A stretch of DNA of 64,000 bases from Henriciella barbarensis (GCF_003576345.1 NZ_QWGB01000005.1:744001-808000), one strand, 5' to 3'; shown: positions 18,432 through 29,850, counted from the first letter of the stretch. Numbers and translations: made by a program. The notes: generated by a model not told the origin, from the letters alone.

Positions 18432-21200
18432 ATGGGCACCCTGAAGGCCGTCCTCGGCCCGACCAATACCGGCAAGACGCACTACGCCATTGAGCGTATG
18501 GTGGGCCACGCAAGCGGCATGATCGGCCTGCCGCTGCGCCTGCTTGCACGCGAAGTCTATGACCGGGTCGTCAAGGCAAAGGGCGAACGCGCCGTCGCGC
18601 TCATCACGGGCGAAGAGCGCATTGAGCCGCCCACCGCGCGCTACTGGATCTGTACCGTAGAATCCATGCCGGTTCACAAGCGGGTCGAATTTCTCGCTGT
18701 CGACGAGATACAGCTCGCAGGCGACGAGGATCGCGGTCATGTCTTCACTGACCGCATCCTCCATGCGCGTGGCACGCAGGAAACACTGCTCCTTGGCGCC
18801 GAAACCATGCGCGGCGTCTTGCGAGACCTCGATCTAGACGTTGACAGCAATACGAGAGAGCGCTTCTCGCAGCTTCATTATGCGGGTCCAACCAAAATCA
18901 CCAAGCTGCCCAAGCGCTCTGCCGTCGTCGCCTTCTCGACAGAGCAGGTCTACGCCATCGGCGAGCTGCTGAAGCGTCAGAAAGGCGGGGCCGCGATCGT
19001 GATGGGCGCGCTTAGCCCGCGCACTCGCAATGCGCAGGTCGCGCTCTATCAATCCGGCGAAGTGGACTATCTCGTTGCGACAGACGCAATCGGCATGGGC
19101 CTCAATCTCGATGTGGAGCGGATCGCCTTTGCCGCGCGCTCAAAGTTCGATGGTCGGCGCAATCGCTGGCTATCGGCCGCAGAAGCCGGACAGATCGCCG
19201 GGCGCGCCGGGCGCTTTCGCACCGATGGCGAGTTTGGCGAGACCGGCGATTGCCCGCCTTTCGAGGAAGAGCTGGTCCACGCCATCGAGACGAACCAGTT
19301 CGAACCGGTGGACGACCTTCAGTGGCGCAACTCCAAACTCGACTATCGCTCCATCAAGACGCTGATTGCCAGTCTCGCGCGGCCGTCCGGTCATCCAGTG
19401 CTGCGCCAGAACCCCCATGCACTCGACGAATGGGTGCTGCGCCGTATGGCAGAGGACGAAGCGATTGGCCCGGAGATCCGCGGCGAGCGGAAGGTGCGCC
19501 GCCTCTGGGATCTCGCCCGCCTTCCAGACTTCAGGAAATCAGGTCATGAGGGCCATGGGCGCCTGGTCCTCGGCCTCGCTGAAACCCTCGCAGACCCCGA
19601 TGCACGGCTCGGCGATGTCGCCATGGAAAAGCGCCTCGACAATCTCGAAGCCAATGTGCCGGACATCTCAAGCCTTCAGCACAGGCTTGCCATGATCCGG
19701 ACGTGGACCTATGCCGCCCATCGTGAAGACTGGCTGGAAAACCCGGCCTATTGGCGAGAGAAGACGCGGGAAATAGAAGATAGGCTGTCGGATGCACTTC
19801 ACGCTGCGTTGACATTGCGCTTTGTAGACAGGCGCACCACGGCCCTGCTTGCCGGACTGAAAAGGGAAGATCTGCTTTTGACTGAACTGTCTGACACCGG
19901 AGAAGTCACCGTCGAAGGTCATGTTGTTGGCCGTCTCGTCGGTCTCCACTTCGAACCTGCCTCCACGGCAAAGACGCTGGAAGGCAAGGCTGTGCGCTCT
20001 GCCGCGATTACGGCGCTCGGTCCGATCCTCGCCGAAAGACTGGGGCAGATCGCGGGTGCCCCCGGCGAAGCCTTCGCCCTCTCCGACACGGGCACAATTA
20101 CCTGGAAAGGTGAGGAGATTGCCCGCCTGAAGCCGGGGCCCGACTGGCTTTCACCGCGCCTTGAACTCATTGGCGCTGAAGATGCCGAGGCCCACCGCCG
20201 TGAAGCGGCGCTTAAGCGCGCCGATGAATGGCTCGGTGAAGAGTTGAAGCGGGTCCTGCCCACGCACGCAAAGCTCAAGCTTGGCGAGACGGGTACCGAA
20301 TTACAGGGGATGGCGCGCGGCCTTGCCTTCCGCCTTCTCGAAAGCGGCGCCGCGATCGACCTTCGTGAAGAGTCGCCCCCGCCCCACGTTTCCAAGGAAG
20401 AGCGCGAAGCACTTAAAGCCGCCGGTCTTCGTACCGGTCGCGTCGCTGCCCATGTGCCCGACGCCCAGAAACCTGCGGCACAGCGCATGATCGCTATCCT
20501 TCAGGCCAGTCAAAGCGACAAAGGCCAGCGTGTGGCACCAGAAGGCGCTGGTTCGTTCGAACTCGATGGCGCGTGGGACGATGCCGAATTGCATGCGCAA
20601 GGCTATCTGCGCTTTGGCAAGCGCGCGGTACGCGCCGACCTCGCAGAGCGCCTTGGCTGGGAAATCTCCAAGCGACGCAAGGAAGCCGACAAACCTGCCT
20701 TTGAGCTCCCTGCAGAGCTGGCATCGGTCATCTCCTGCCCGGGCGAAGAATTTCCAGCGGTCGTGAAAGGCTTTGGCCTCGCTCCGGCGGAGAAGGACCC
20801 TGAAACCGGCGCGGTCACCCTCTGGCGCTACCTTTCCCGTAATCGGCAGGATGGTCCGCCACGAGGAAAGCGCCCGCAATCTGGGCCGAAGGGCAAAGAT
20901 GGTCCGCCGAAACACGCCAAATCTGGTAATTCTAAGGGCCGCCCGCAAAGAGGTGGCGGTCGCCCCGCGCCGCGCCAGCCAGACCCGGATAGCCCGTTCG
21001 CCGCGCTCGCCAGCCTGCTGCCGCCACCGCCACCTGCTCCCAAGCCGAAGAAGAAAAAGCCTAAAAAGGCCAAGACCGAAGGCGCTGCCAGCCAACAGAC
21101 AGGCAAACAGGACAACCCGCCAGCAGCTGATACTGCGGCGGACAGACCCGCTTCTCCGTCACCCGAGGCCGGAACAGACACGCCGGAGAGCAAGTCATAA
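18432..21200 (+). CDS. SUV3-like DExH RNA helicase
   Basis: A 922-residue helicase related to the mitochondrial SUV3 enzyme, which works with RNA turnover nucleases. The Walker A motif is at the very start (GPTNTGKTHYAIERM), motif II is VDEIQLAGDEDRG near residue 98, and motif VI-like IAGRAGRFRTDG lies near 258. The central part continues as the SUV3 C-terminal domain. The last 120 residues are a low-complexity Lys/Pro/Gly tail, probably for RNA binding. The stop codon overlaps the apparent ATA start of the S4 gene. The order helicase-S4-ferredoxin-CarD recurs in alphaproteobacteria as far as I know. Confidence 0.9.
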   Translation: MGTLKAVLGPTNTGKTHYAIERMVGHASGMIGLPLRLLAREVYDRVVKAKGERAVALITGEERIEPPTARYWICTVESMPVHKRVEFLAVDEIQLAGDEDRGHVFTDRILHARGTQETLLLGAETMRGVLRDLDLDVDSNTRERFSQLHYAGPTKITKLPKRSAVVAFSTEQVYAIGELLKRQKGGAAIVMGALSPRTRNAQVALYQSGEVDYLVATDAIGMGLNLDVERIAFAARSKFDGRRNRWLSAAEAGQIAGRAGRFRTDGEFGETGDCPPFEEELVHAIETNQFEPVDDLQWRNSKLDYRSIKTLIASLARPSGHPVLRQNPHALDEWVLRRMAEDEAIGPEIRGERKVRRLWDLARLPDFRKSGHEGHGRLVLGLAETLADPDARLGDVAMEKRLDNLEANVPDISSLQHRLAMIRTWTYAAHREDWLENPAYWREKTREIEDRLSDALHAALTLRFVDRRTTALLAGLKREDLLLTELSDTGEVTVEGHVVGRLVGLHFEPASTAKTLEGKAVRSAAITALGPILAERLGQIAGAPGEAFALSDTGTITWKGEEIARLKPGPDWLSPRLELIGAEDAEAHRREAALKRADEWLGEELKRVLPTHAKLKLGETGTELQGMARGLAFRLLESGAAIDLREESPPPHVSKEEREALKAAGLRTGRVAAHVPDAQKPAAQRMIAILQASQSDKGQRVAPEGAGSFELDGAWDDAELHAQGYLRFGKRAVRADLAERLGWEISKRRKEADKPAFELPAELASVISCPGEEFPAVVKGFGLAPAEKDPETGAVTLWRYLSRNRQDGPPRGKRPQSGPKGKDGPPKHAKSGNSKGRPQRGGGRPAPRQPDPDSPFAALASLLPPPPPAPKPKKKKPKKAKTEGAASQQTGKQDNPPAADTAADRPASPSPEAGTDTPESKS

Positions 21201-21496
21201 GCGACGAAGTCCGCCTTGACGTCTGGCTATGGAGAGCGCGCTTCTTCAAGACGCGCGCACTGGCCACAGCTCATATCTCGGGTAAAGGTGTGCGCCTGTC
21301 GCGTCATGAGCAGTTGCGCAAGGTGACCAAACCCGGCTTTCGTATCCTGCCCGGAGATATTGTAAGTTTTCCAAGAGGTGGCCAAATAGTCAGCGTCCGC
21401 GTGCTCGATCATGGAGAGCGCAGGGGACCTGCCAGCGAGGCTCGCGAGCTCTATGAGGATCTCGCCGTAAACGATCAGGAGCGCCACGATGCTTGA
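21197..21496 (+). CDS. S4-domain RNA-binding protein with apparent ATA start
   Basis: A 99-residue Hsp15-like S4 protein: SDEVRLDVWLWRARFFKTRA is the first helix of the S4 fold, and the RNA-binding loop follows (ISGKGVRLSRHEQLRK, then PGDIVSF). No ATG, GTG or TTG lies in frame between the stop at 21128 and this segment, and the first standard codon (GTG at 21290) would delete half of the domain. GGAG at 21185-21188 sits eight bases before ATA at 21197. That ATA overlaps the helicase stop as ATAA, exactly where ATGA overlaps usually occur. It probably acts on ribosomal or structured RNA. The 3' end overlaps the TerB-like gene by eight bases. Confidence 0.82.
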   Translation: MSDEVRLDVWLWRARFFKTRALATAHISGKGVRLSRHEQLRKVTKPGFRILPGDIVSFPRGGQIVSVRVLDHGERRGPASEARELYEDLAVNDQERHDA

Positions 21497-21929
21497 TGCG
21501 CTGAAAAACTTGTTTTCGAGGCGAGAGCCTACCCAGTCGCAGGAGATCGACCCCGAAGTCGCGACCGCTGCCTTGCTGGTTGAAGTGGCGCTTGTCGACG
21601 GTGTCTACGCCAATCTCGAAAGCGACCAGATCGCGGAAATCCTGCTCGACAGCCTCGGCCTTGATGCTGAACGCGTTGACGATGTGATGGAGCAAGGTGA
21701 GGACCTGGCCGAGAAATCCATCGGGTCTCACCAGTTCACCAAGCACGTGAAGAAGCTCCCCCTGCTCAAACGCGTAAAAGTGGTCGAAGGGCTTTATCTC
21801 GTCTCATTGGCCGATGGCGCGGCCTGCAAATTCGAGGAAGCCTTCATCCGACAGGTCGCCAGCCTGCTGCATGTCGATGATGTCCGCCGCAATCAGGCGC
21901 GCCGCCGGGCTGAGACGCGTCACCTCTGA
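21489..21929 (+). CDS. TerB-like helical protein
   Basis: A 146-residue protein of the TerB/DUF533 type: an all-helical domain with acidic pairs (VALVDGVYANLESDQIAEIL and VEGLYLVSLADGAACKFEE) like the metal-binding helices of TerB. Family members occur in tellurite-resistance clusters and also widely as housekeeping genes. Here it is embedded between the S4 protein and ferredoxin, so a role in tellurite resistance is not implied. It starts eight bases inside the S4 gene, so translation is probably coupled. Confidence 0.75.
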   Translation: MLDALKNLFSRREPTQSQEIDPEVATAALLVEVALVDGVYANLESDQIAEILLDSLGLDAERVDDVMEQGEDLAEKSIGSHQFTKHVKKLPLLKRVKVVEGLYLVSLADGAACKFEEAFIRQVASLLHVDDVRRNQARRRAETRHL

Positions 21930-21995
21930 CGATTGACTTAAGGCGTCTTCATCGCCAAATGCCCGCATACCCAAAGCCAGGAAGACTATATCTCC

Positions 21996-22337
21996 ATGAC
22001 ATATATCGTCGTCGATGCCTGCATCCGCTGCAAGTATATGGACTGTGTCGAGGTCTGCCCCGTCGACTGCTTCTATGAAGGCGAGAACATGCTCGTCATT
22101 CACCCTGATGAATGCATCGATTGCGGCGTCTGTGAGCCGGAATGCCCTGTCGAGGCTATCAAGCCGGACACGGAGGATGACCCGGATTCCAAGTGGCTGA
22201 AACTGAATACCGACTACGCAAAAGTCTGGCCCAACATTACGCGCATGAAAGAGCCTCCCGAAGACCGGGAAAAGTTCGCGCAGGAAACAGACAAACTTGA
22301 AAAATACTTCAGCCCGCAGCCGGGCGACGGTGACTAG
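21996..22337 (+). CDS. fdxA: Seven-iron ferredoxin
   Basis: A 113-residue cytosolic electron carrier with one 3Fe-4S and one 4Fe-4S cluster. The cysteine pattern [19 protein letters not shown] followed by [16 protein letters not shown] matches the FdxA family (Azotobacter ferredoxin I type), including the long acidic C-terminal extension. AGGAAG precedes the ATG. It is followed by a 155-base gap and carD. Confidence 0.95.
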   Translation: MTYIVVDACIRCKYMDCVEVCPVDCFYEGENMLVIHPDECIDCGVCEPECPVEAIKPDTEDDPDSKWLKLNTDYAKVWPNITRMKEPPEDREKFAQETDKLEKYFSPQPGDGD

Positions 22338-22492
22338 TTCGCACCTGCGAAATACTCACAGTTGTAAAATAGTCTTTTTTCTGATACATAAATATCAGCT
22401 TAATTTCAGGGAGCCTCCATCAATCTCCGGTCTGACTATGAAATCGTCACCGGGGGATGAAGGCTCATGTTGCGTAGAAAGGCTATCAGCAC

Positions 22493-23020
22493 ATGTCCAA
22501 AGAAACACAGGGTGATGTCCAGGAACTCGCTTTTGAGGTCGGCCAGTCGGTCGTCTATCCGGCACACGGTGTCGGTCAGATCACGAAGATCGAAAAGCAG
22601 ACCGTCGCTGGCATGTCACTCGAAGTGTATGTGGTGTCGTTCGACCAGGACAAGATGATCCTGCGTGTGCCGACCAACCGCGCCGAAGCTTCGGGCATGC
22701 GTGCCCTTGCTGGCTCCAAGCTCGTTGACGACGCCCTGAAGACCCTCGGCGGCAAGGCCCGCATCAAGCGTACCATGTGGTCGCGCCGGGCGCAGGAATA
22801 CGAAGCGAAGATCAATTCCGGTGATCTGATCTCCATCGCGGAAGTTGTGCGCGACCTGCACCGCGGCGAAGATCAGCCGGAGCAGTCCTACTCCGAACGC
22901 CAGCTTTATGAGAACGCCCTTGACCGTATGGCGCGTGAACTTGCGGCGGTGGAAAACACCGACCACGACACCGCCATGGAGCGTCTTGCGAAGTCGCTCG
23001 CGAAAAAGAAAGCCGCCTGA
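22493..23020 (+). CDS. carD: CarD-family transcriptional regulator
   Basis: A 175-residue RNA-polymerase-binding factor. The N-terminal RID domain reads FEVGQSVVYPAHGVGQITKIEKQ, and the C-terminal helical DNA-binding part contains KRTMWSRRAQEYEAKINSGDL. CarD proteins stabilise promoter open complexes, often at rRNA and stress promoters. It has its own AT-rich upstream region (22350-22420) and a strong terminator after it. The start is the ATG at 22493, chosen from the family's usual N-terminus. Confidence 0.93.
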   Translation: MSKETQGDVQELAFEVGQSVVYPAHGVGQITKIEKQTVAGMSLEVYVVSFDQDKMILRVPTNRAEASGMRALAGSKLVDDALKTLGGKARIKRTMWSRRAQEYEAKINSGDLISIAEVVRDLHRGEDQPEQSYSERQLYENALDRMARELAAVENTDHDTAMERLAKSLAKKKAA

Positions 23021-23050
23021 TCGCGCCTTTACTTTCGGCAAGAATTCCAA

Positions 23051-23082
23051 AGCCCCGCCCTTATCGGCGGGGCTTTTTCTTT
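23051..23082 (+). terminator. Intrinsic terminator after carD
   Basis: A nine-pair stem AGCCCCGCC / GGCGGGGCT (23051-23059, 23066-23074) with a six-base loop is followed by TTTTCTTT. It ends the carD transcript and insulates rpoH. Confidence 0.9.
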
Positions 23083-23135
23083 GCGGAGATGAACAGGAGC
23101 TGAACTTTTTTGCCCACCGGGTGAACCAATACTCG

Positions 23136-23149
23136 TCATACGCGTATGA
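23136..23149. promoter_or_regulatory. 14-bp perfect palindrome upstream of rpoH
   Basis: TCATACGCGTATGA reads the same on both strands. It lies 44 bases before the rpoH ATG, in the only stretch that can hold the promoter. A dimeric repressor or activator site is possible; no known consensus was recognised. Confidence 0.4.
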
Positions 23150-23192
23150 ACATGTAGGGACCGTCCGTTACAATCAGATGAGGAGCCGCGCC

Positions 23193-24077
23193 ATGGCCGT
23201 TCGTTCAACAACAGATACAGCAGATCGCCGTTTTGTTAGAACCGCCATGAACAAACCCATGCTCAGCCAGGAACACGAGGTGGACCTTGCTGTGCGTTGG
23301 CGCGATCATCAGGACGAAGATGCCCTGCATGAGCTGACCAGCGCCTATATGCGCCTTGTCATCTCCATGGCTTCGAAATTTCGCCATTACGGCCTGCCGC
23401 TCTCCGACCTCGTGCAGGAAGGCAATGTTGGCCTCATGCTGGCTGCCGCCCGTTTCGATCCGGAACGCGAAGTGCGCTTCTCCACCTACGCCTCGTGGTG
23501 GATCCGCTCGTCCATACAGGACTTTGTCCTGCGCAACTGGTCGATCGTCCGTACCGGCACGACGGCCGCCCAGAAATCACTTTTCTTCAATCTGAAGCGG
23601 CTGCGCGCAAAGATCGACGACACTGGCGACGGCATCATGACTCCGCAGAACAAGTCATGGATCGCCACGCATCTCGGCGTACCAGAGCGTGATGTTGAGA
23701 ATATGGCGTCGCGCCTCTCAGCGTCTGACCGGTCACTTAATGCACCGCTCGCCACCGACAGCGAAGCCCAATGGCAGGACCTTCTCGAGGACGAGAACGA
23801 AGTCACCGAAACGCGTGTGATGGAAATGCATGACAGCGAACGCCGCCGTCGCTGGATCCTCGAAGCGCTGAAAACGCTGTCAGATCGCGAAAACCTCATT
23901 ATCCGCGAGCGCCGTTTCACAGAAGACACCGTCACGCTCGAAGTGCTTGGCAAGCGACTTGGTATTTCCAAGGAGCGTGTGCGCCAGATTGAGCATCAGG
24001 CACTCGGCAAACTCCGCAAGGCCCTCGTTTCCATGGTCGGTGATCCAGAAGAAACCGGCCTCATGCCCACCCGTTAG
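23193..24077 (+). CDS. rpoH: Heat-shock sigma factor sigma-32
   Basis: A 294-residue sigma-70 family factor that directs RNA polymerase to heat-shock promoters. Region 2 is clear (LVQEGNVGLMLAAARFDPEREVRFSTYASWWIRSSIQ), followed by the RpoH box QKSLFFNLKRLRAKID that is specific to sigma-32 and serves in FtsH/DnaK control. Region 4 ends with VTLEVLGKRLGISKERVRQIEHQALGKLR. AGGAG at 23181 fixes the start at 23193; the frame is open farther upstream but noncoding there. clpB downstream and hsp20 at 41.8 kb carry sigma-32-like promoters, so they are probable targets. Confidence 0.95.
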   Translation: MAVRSTTDTADRRFVRTAMNKPMLSQEHEVDLAVRWRDHQDEDALHELTSAYMRLVISMASKFRHYGLPLSDLVQEGNVGLMLAAARFDPEREVRFSTYASWWIRSSIQDFVLRNWSIVRTGTTAAQKSLFFNLKRLRAKIDDTGDGIMTPQNKSWIATHLGVPERDVENMASRLSASDRSLNAPLATDSEAQWQDLLEDENEVTETRVMEMHDSERRRRWILEALKTLSDRENLIIRERRFTEDTVTLEVLGKRLGISKERVRQIEHQALGKLRKALVSMVGDPEETGLMPTR

Positions 24078-24104
24078 GCGACTCCTCTTCCCGTAAAACC
24101 TCAA

Positions 24105-24138
24105 AGGCCGCAGGCTCAAGCTTGCGGCCTATTTCTTT
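24105..24138 (+). terminator. Intrinsic terminator after rpoH
   Basis: AGGCCGCA (24105-24112) pairs with TGCGGCCT (24123-24130) around a 10-base loop and is followed by ATTTCTTT. Its 3' arm overlaps the -35 of the candidate clpB promoter. Confidence 0.75.
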
Positions 24139-24149
24139 GCTCCCCATAT
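24121..24149 (+). promoter_or_regulatory. Candidate sigma-32 promoter of clpB
   Basis: CTTGCG at 24121-24126 and CCCATAT at 24143-24149, 16 bases apart, resemble the heat-shock consensus CTTGAA / CCCATNT. It would give a leader of about 115 bases before clpB. Confidence 0.45.
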
Positions 24150-24273
24150 CCCTTTTGAAGCCAATGGTCGCTGCTGAGCGGGACCAGAAGCGGACCCGTG
24201 GTTCTGCCGGATGCAGCGTGAAGCTGATCCAGCATAGCCGCTTTAAAAATTCTGCCTTTGAAAGGGGATAGAT

Positions 24274-26898
<2,625 letters not shown>

Positions 26899-26923
26899 TC
26901 AGGCAGCGACAGACCTGACATCC

Positions 26924-26955
26924 TCACCCGGCCCCTTAGCGGGCCGGGTGATTTT
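26924..26955 (+). terminator. Intrinsic terminator after clpB
   Basis: An 11-pair perfect stem TCACCCGGCCC / GGGCCGGGTGA (26924-26934, 26941-26951) with loop CTTAGC is followed by TTTTC. The stop codon of the decayed peptidase on the other strand falls inside it. Confidence 0.88.
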
Positions 26956-27680
26956 CATTCAGAAACGCAAACGTCTCACGGAGCACCTGCGCGCGCACAT
27001 CCGAGCCGCCGATATAGTGGTCAGCTTCACCCAGGCTGACGGATCTAAAGCCCGGCTTCCCATCAAGCGCACTCGCCATCAGCCGCGCCTGCCCTGTGCG
27101 CACAACAAGGTCATTCTCGGCATGGAGGATCAGGATCGGCTGGTCGTACTCGCCTGCCCGCGCCGCCGGAGAGATCACCGCGCGCTCGGCCTCTGAATCA
27201 AACCGGTTCAGTCCAAGATAGCGCTCCCAGTACTGGCCTGTCTCGGACTCAAGCTCGAACGCCCCGACATGGGCGAAGGGCTGGGTGACACCGTTCACGG
27301 AAACGAGGCAGCGCGAGCGCGCCTTGTCCTTCAGCCCCATCATCAGCGCGGCATAGCCGCCATAGCTCGCCCCGGCGATACAGTAAGCATCTTCTGCGAC
27401 AAGGCCCTGGCTCACCGCCCATCCGCCTGCATCGGCGATGTCATCGATCATCTTGCCGCCAAACTCACCAAAGCCCGCATTGCGGAAATCCTGACCATAG
27501 CCGCTGGACCCGCGAAAGTTGGGCTGGATGACGAGGTATCCTTCAGCCGCAAGTGCCTGCGCCCCAAGACAGGCTCGGCCATTTCACCCCATCGGCGCGC
27601 CCATACAGGTCTGCCGTATCGGCAAACGCAGGCAATGCTGCTGTAAATATTACGCAAAGCGCCCCGATCAGCTTTCTCAT
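26936..27680 (-). pseudogene. S9-family peptidase, internally deleted and frameshifted
   Basis: A remnant of a prolyl-oligopeptidase-type peptidase. A start at 27680 gives a good signal peptide (MRKLIGALCVIFTAALPAFA) and about 20 more residues before a TGA near 27550. The alpha/beta-hydrolase domain continues in another frame from about 27560 (AQALAAEGYLVIQPNFRGSS) to 26936. The Ser in GASYGGY, the Asp in ENDLVV and the His in EADHY all remain. Full-length relatives are over 600 residues with a beta-propeller; here some 400 codons are gone. The C-terminal part could still be translated alone from an internal ATG at 27451, but it lacks export. Most likely a dead gene. Confidence 0.8.
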
Positions 27681-27947
27681 GGATCAGCTCCTCCCTCTTC
27701 AACCTCAAGGCCGGGGAGAGGGGCCTTAGTAAGCAACCGTGCGACAGCTACAGCTGGCTATGAATTTTGGGTGATTTGTTTCTACGCCGCGCAGAACCCC
27801 TCGGATCTGCGCAAATATGCATGGGTGCGCTGCACAAATACCCCTTCTAATTTATGCTGCATGGGCGAAGTTTCTTTTGTGCACCTGCGAAATGCAGGGC
27901 CTCCAAGGGCAACGACCCAGCAATTCAAATCGAAAAAGGGCTCGATT

Positions 27948-28298
27948 ATGAAAAAGCGTATTTCCTCCTTCCTCTTCGCAATGTCCATCTTTGGCGGCGT
28001 TGCTCACGCAGAAACCGAATACAAAGCTGTCTCCGCGACGCTGACCTATGACGAGGCAGCACTCACGACCGAAGCCGGTGCCGCTGAAGTGCTCGAAAGC
28101 CTCGAGCTGCAGGCAGAGCGCGCTTGCCGCAAGGTTTCGCTCGTCACCATCGGCCTCGCCGTCGACGAAGTCTGCGCAGAAGACCTGATGTATCAGGCTG
28201 TCGACAGCATCGGCGACCGCAACCTGTCGATGCAGTACGCCGACTCCACCTACTTCACGCCAGCCCCATCGGCCCGCATTCAGCTCGCCGCACGCTAA
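27948..28298 (+). CDS. UrcA-family secreted protein
   Basis: A 116-residue exported protein. The signal peptide is MKKRISSFLFAMSIFGGVAHA. The mature part starts ETEYKAVSATLTYDEAAL, with later Cys residues (ERACRK and DEVCAED) that may form a disulphide, the layout of the UrcA family found in Caulobacterales and Sphingomonadales. The role is unknown. The start at 27948 is fixed by the signal peptide, although the frame is open far upstream. A terminator follows. Confidence 0.78.
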   Translation: MKKRISSFLFAMSIFGGVAHAETEYKAVSATLTYDEAALTTEAGAAEVLESLELQAERACRKVSLVTIGLAVDEVCAEDLMYQAVDSIGDRNLSMQYADSTYFTPAPSARIQLAAR

Positions 28299-28341
28299 GC
28301 GTAAGTCTCGCCTCTTTCTTCTGAGGCGACACGAGAAAATG

Positions 28342-28376
28342 AACCCCGGCACGGGTCTCCCGGCCGGGGTTTTTTC
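28342..28376 (+). terminator. Intrinsic terminator after the UrcA gene
   Basis: AACCCCGGC (28342-28350) pairs with GCCGGGGTT (28363-28371), followed by TTTTT-type bases. The inner CGGG/CCCG can extend the hairpin. Confidence 0.85.
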
Positions 28377-28432
28377 GTACCTGACTTTCGAAGGACAGGT
28401 TCATAAACTTCGCCTGGCTGCGCCCGGAAACG

Positions 28433-28464
28433 AAAAAGCCCACGCTCATCGACTGAGCGTGGGC
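28433..28464 (-). terminator. Intrinsic terminator after the M23 peptidase gene
   Basis: On the minus strand an 11-pair stem GCCCACGCTCA / TGAGCGTGGGC with a five-base loop is followed by five Us (28433-28437). Confidence 0.88.
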
Positions 28465-28500
28465 CTTCAGGACTTGAACCGTTCAGAATGCGCTGCCGCC

Positions 28501-29850
28501 TTAAGGCGCTGGCGGGACCTCATTGGAGGCCATCATCACGCCGCCGCCATTCGGGGTCGGCGCAGTGCGGCGCATCTGGTCGATCTCGTCGCGGCGTGCA
28601 ACGAATTCCTCGAACGTGGCCGGGCTGTCGGCCAGTTTGCGGCCGGTCGGCATGTCGAGCGTCATTGCATTGATGTGGGAGCCATTGCGCAGGACTTCAT
28701 AGTGAAGGTGCGGGCCGGTCGAAGCACCGGTGGAGCCGACATAGCCGATCACATCGCCCTGCTGGACGCGGCTACCGGCGCGCATGCCGCTCGCAAAGCG
28801 GGACATGTGGGCATAGGCCGTCTGGAAGCCATTGGCGTGCTTGATGCGGATATAGTTCCCGTAGCCGCCATAGCGGTTTGCGCGCTCAATCGTGCCGTGG
28901 CCGGCTGCATAGATCGGCGTGCCGCTCGGGGCCGCGAAGTCGGTGCCCTTGTGCAGCTTGTTGTAACCGGAAATCGGGTGACGGCGATAACCGAAATTCG
29001 AGGAGAGACGCGCGCCATTGATCGGCGTCTTCATCAGGAATTTCGTGGCGCTTTCACCATCGAAATTGAAGTAATCCGTCGCGCCATCATCTTCTGGCGT
29101 GAAGCGGTAATAAGACTTGTCGACGCGGCGGCCATTGAAGGCTGCATAAAGAACATTGCCGGAGCTGACGCGGTTGCCGCGCTCATCGACCATCTCTTCA
29201 TAGACGATCTCGAACTCATCGCCTGGCTGGACGTCGCGCTGGAAGTCGAGGTCATAGCCAAAGATCTTGGCGAAATCGACGACCTGCTGGTCATGCGCGC
29301 CCTGGGAAAGGGCCGTCTGGTAGATGCTGCCATCGATGCGGCCGGAAACCCGACGCTCGACCGGCTGGGTGTGTGGCTGGAGAACCATTGGCATGAATTC
29401 GCCATCGCTCATCCGCTTGGAGAGGATCTGGCCGCCATTGTCACGGCTGAGCGACAGGGAGACGAGCTCAGCGGTGTCTGGCGTGTCGCCGCGGAACTGT
29501 GCCGACACATTGAGACCCGGGCGCACGCGGCGCGGATCGACAAGTTCAGCATCATAAATCGCCTGGAGCGAACGCGACGCATCAGAACCACCGACACCGA
29601 GCTCAGTTACCAGTTCAATCAGCGTCTCGCGCGGCTGAAGCGTGCCGTCGCGGGTGATGACTTCGGTTTCGGGATCGAACCCGTCAGCCGTCAGAAGCGT
29701 TGAAGCAAGCGGCATGGCAAGCTGCACGGTCGCCGGGATCTGTGCCTCGGCGGTGCGTGACTGGCCGATCGAGTGGAAAACACCAAGAGATGTCCCAACA
29801 GCGGCAACGCCAAGCATTGAAAGGGTAACTGTACTACGCGATAGATTCAT
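28501..29850 (-). CDS. M23 (LytM-type) zinc metallopeptidase
   Basis: A 449-residue envelope protein. The N-terminus is a signal or anchor (LSMLGVAAVGTSLGVFHSIG). The middle (about 95-290) is an OapA/LysM-like region. The C-terminal M23 domain has GYRRHPISGYNKLHKGTDFAAPSGT, with the first zinc His and Asp, and PHLHYEVLRNG with the last ligands. Such enzymes cut peptide cross-links in peptidoglycan, or act as scaffolds at division. All zinc ligands seem present, so it is probably active. It diverges from ydbH across 214 bases. Confidence 0.9.
   Translation of the reverse strand: MNLSRSTVTLSMLGVAAVGTSLGVFHSIGQSRTAEAQIPATVQLAMPLASTLLTADGFDPETEVITRDGTLQPRETLIELVTELGVGGSDASRSLQAIYDAELVDPRRVRPGLNVSAQFRGDTPDTAELVSLSLSRDNGGQILSKRMSDGEFMPMVLQPHTQPVERRVSGRIDGSIYQTALSQGAHDQQVVDFAKIFGYDLDFQRDVQPGDEFEIVYEEMVDERGNRVSSGNVLYAAFNGRRVDKSYYRFTPEDDGATDYFNFDGESATKFLMKTPINGARLSSNFGYRRHPISGYNKLHKGTDFAAPSGTPIYAAGHGTIERANRYGGYGNYIRIKHANGFQTAYAHMSRFASGMRAGSRVQQGDVIGYVGSTGASTGPHLHYEVLRNGSHINAMTLDMPTGRKLADSPATFEEFVARRDEIDQMRRTAPTPNGGGVMMASNEVPPAP

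Noticed and set aside
22341-22353. GCACCTGCGAAAT shared with 27881-27893
   Set aside because: Only 13 bases in two unrelated contexts. A chance match cannot be excluded and no third copy was noticed.
27519-27947. Upstream extension of the UrcA frame
   Set aside because: The signal peptide begins at 27948; the extension overlaps the decayed peptidase and has no coding character.
28339-29703. Long frame (454 codons) antisense to the M23 peptidase
   Set aside because: The M23 domain with its zinc ligands is clear on the other strand, and this frame crosses two terminators.
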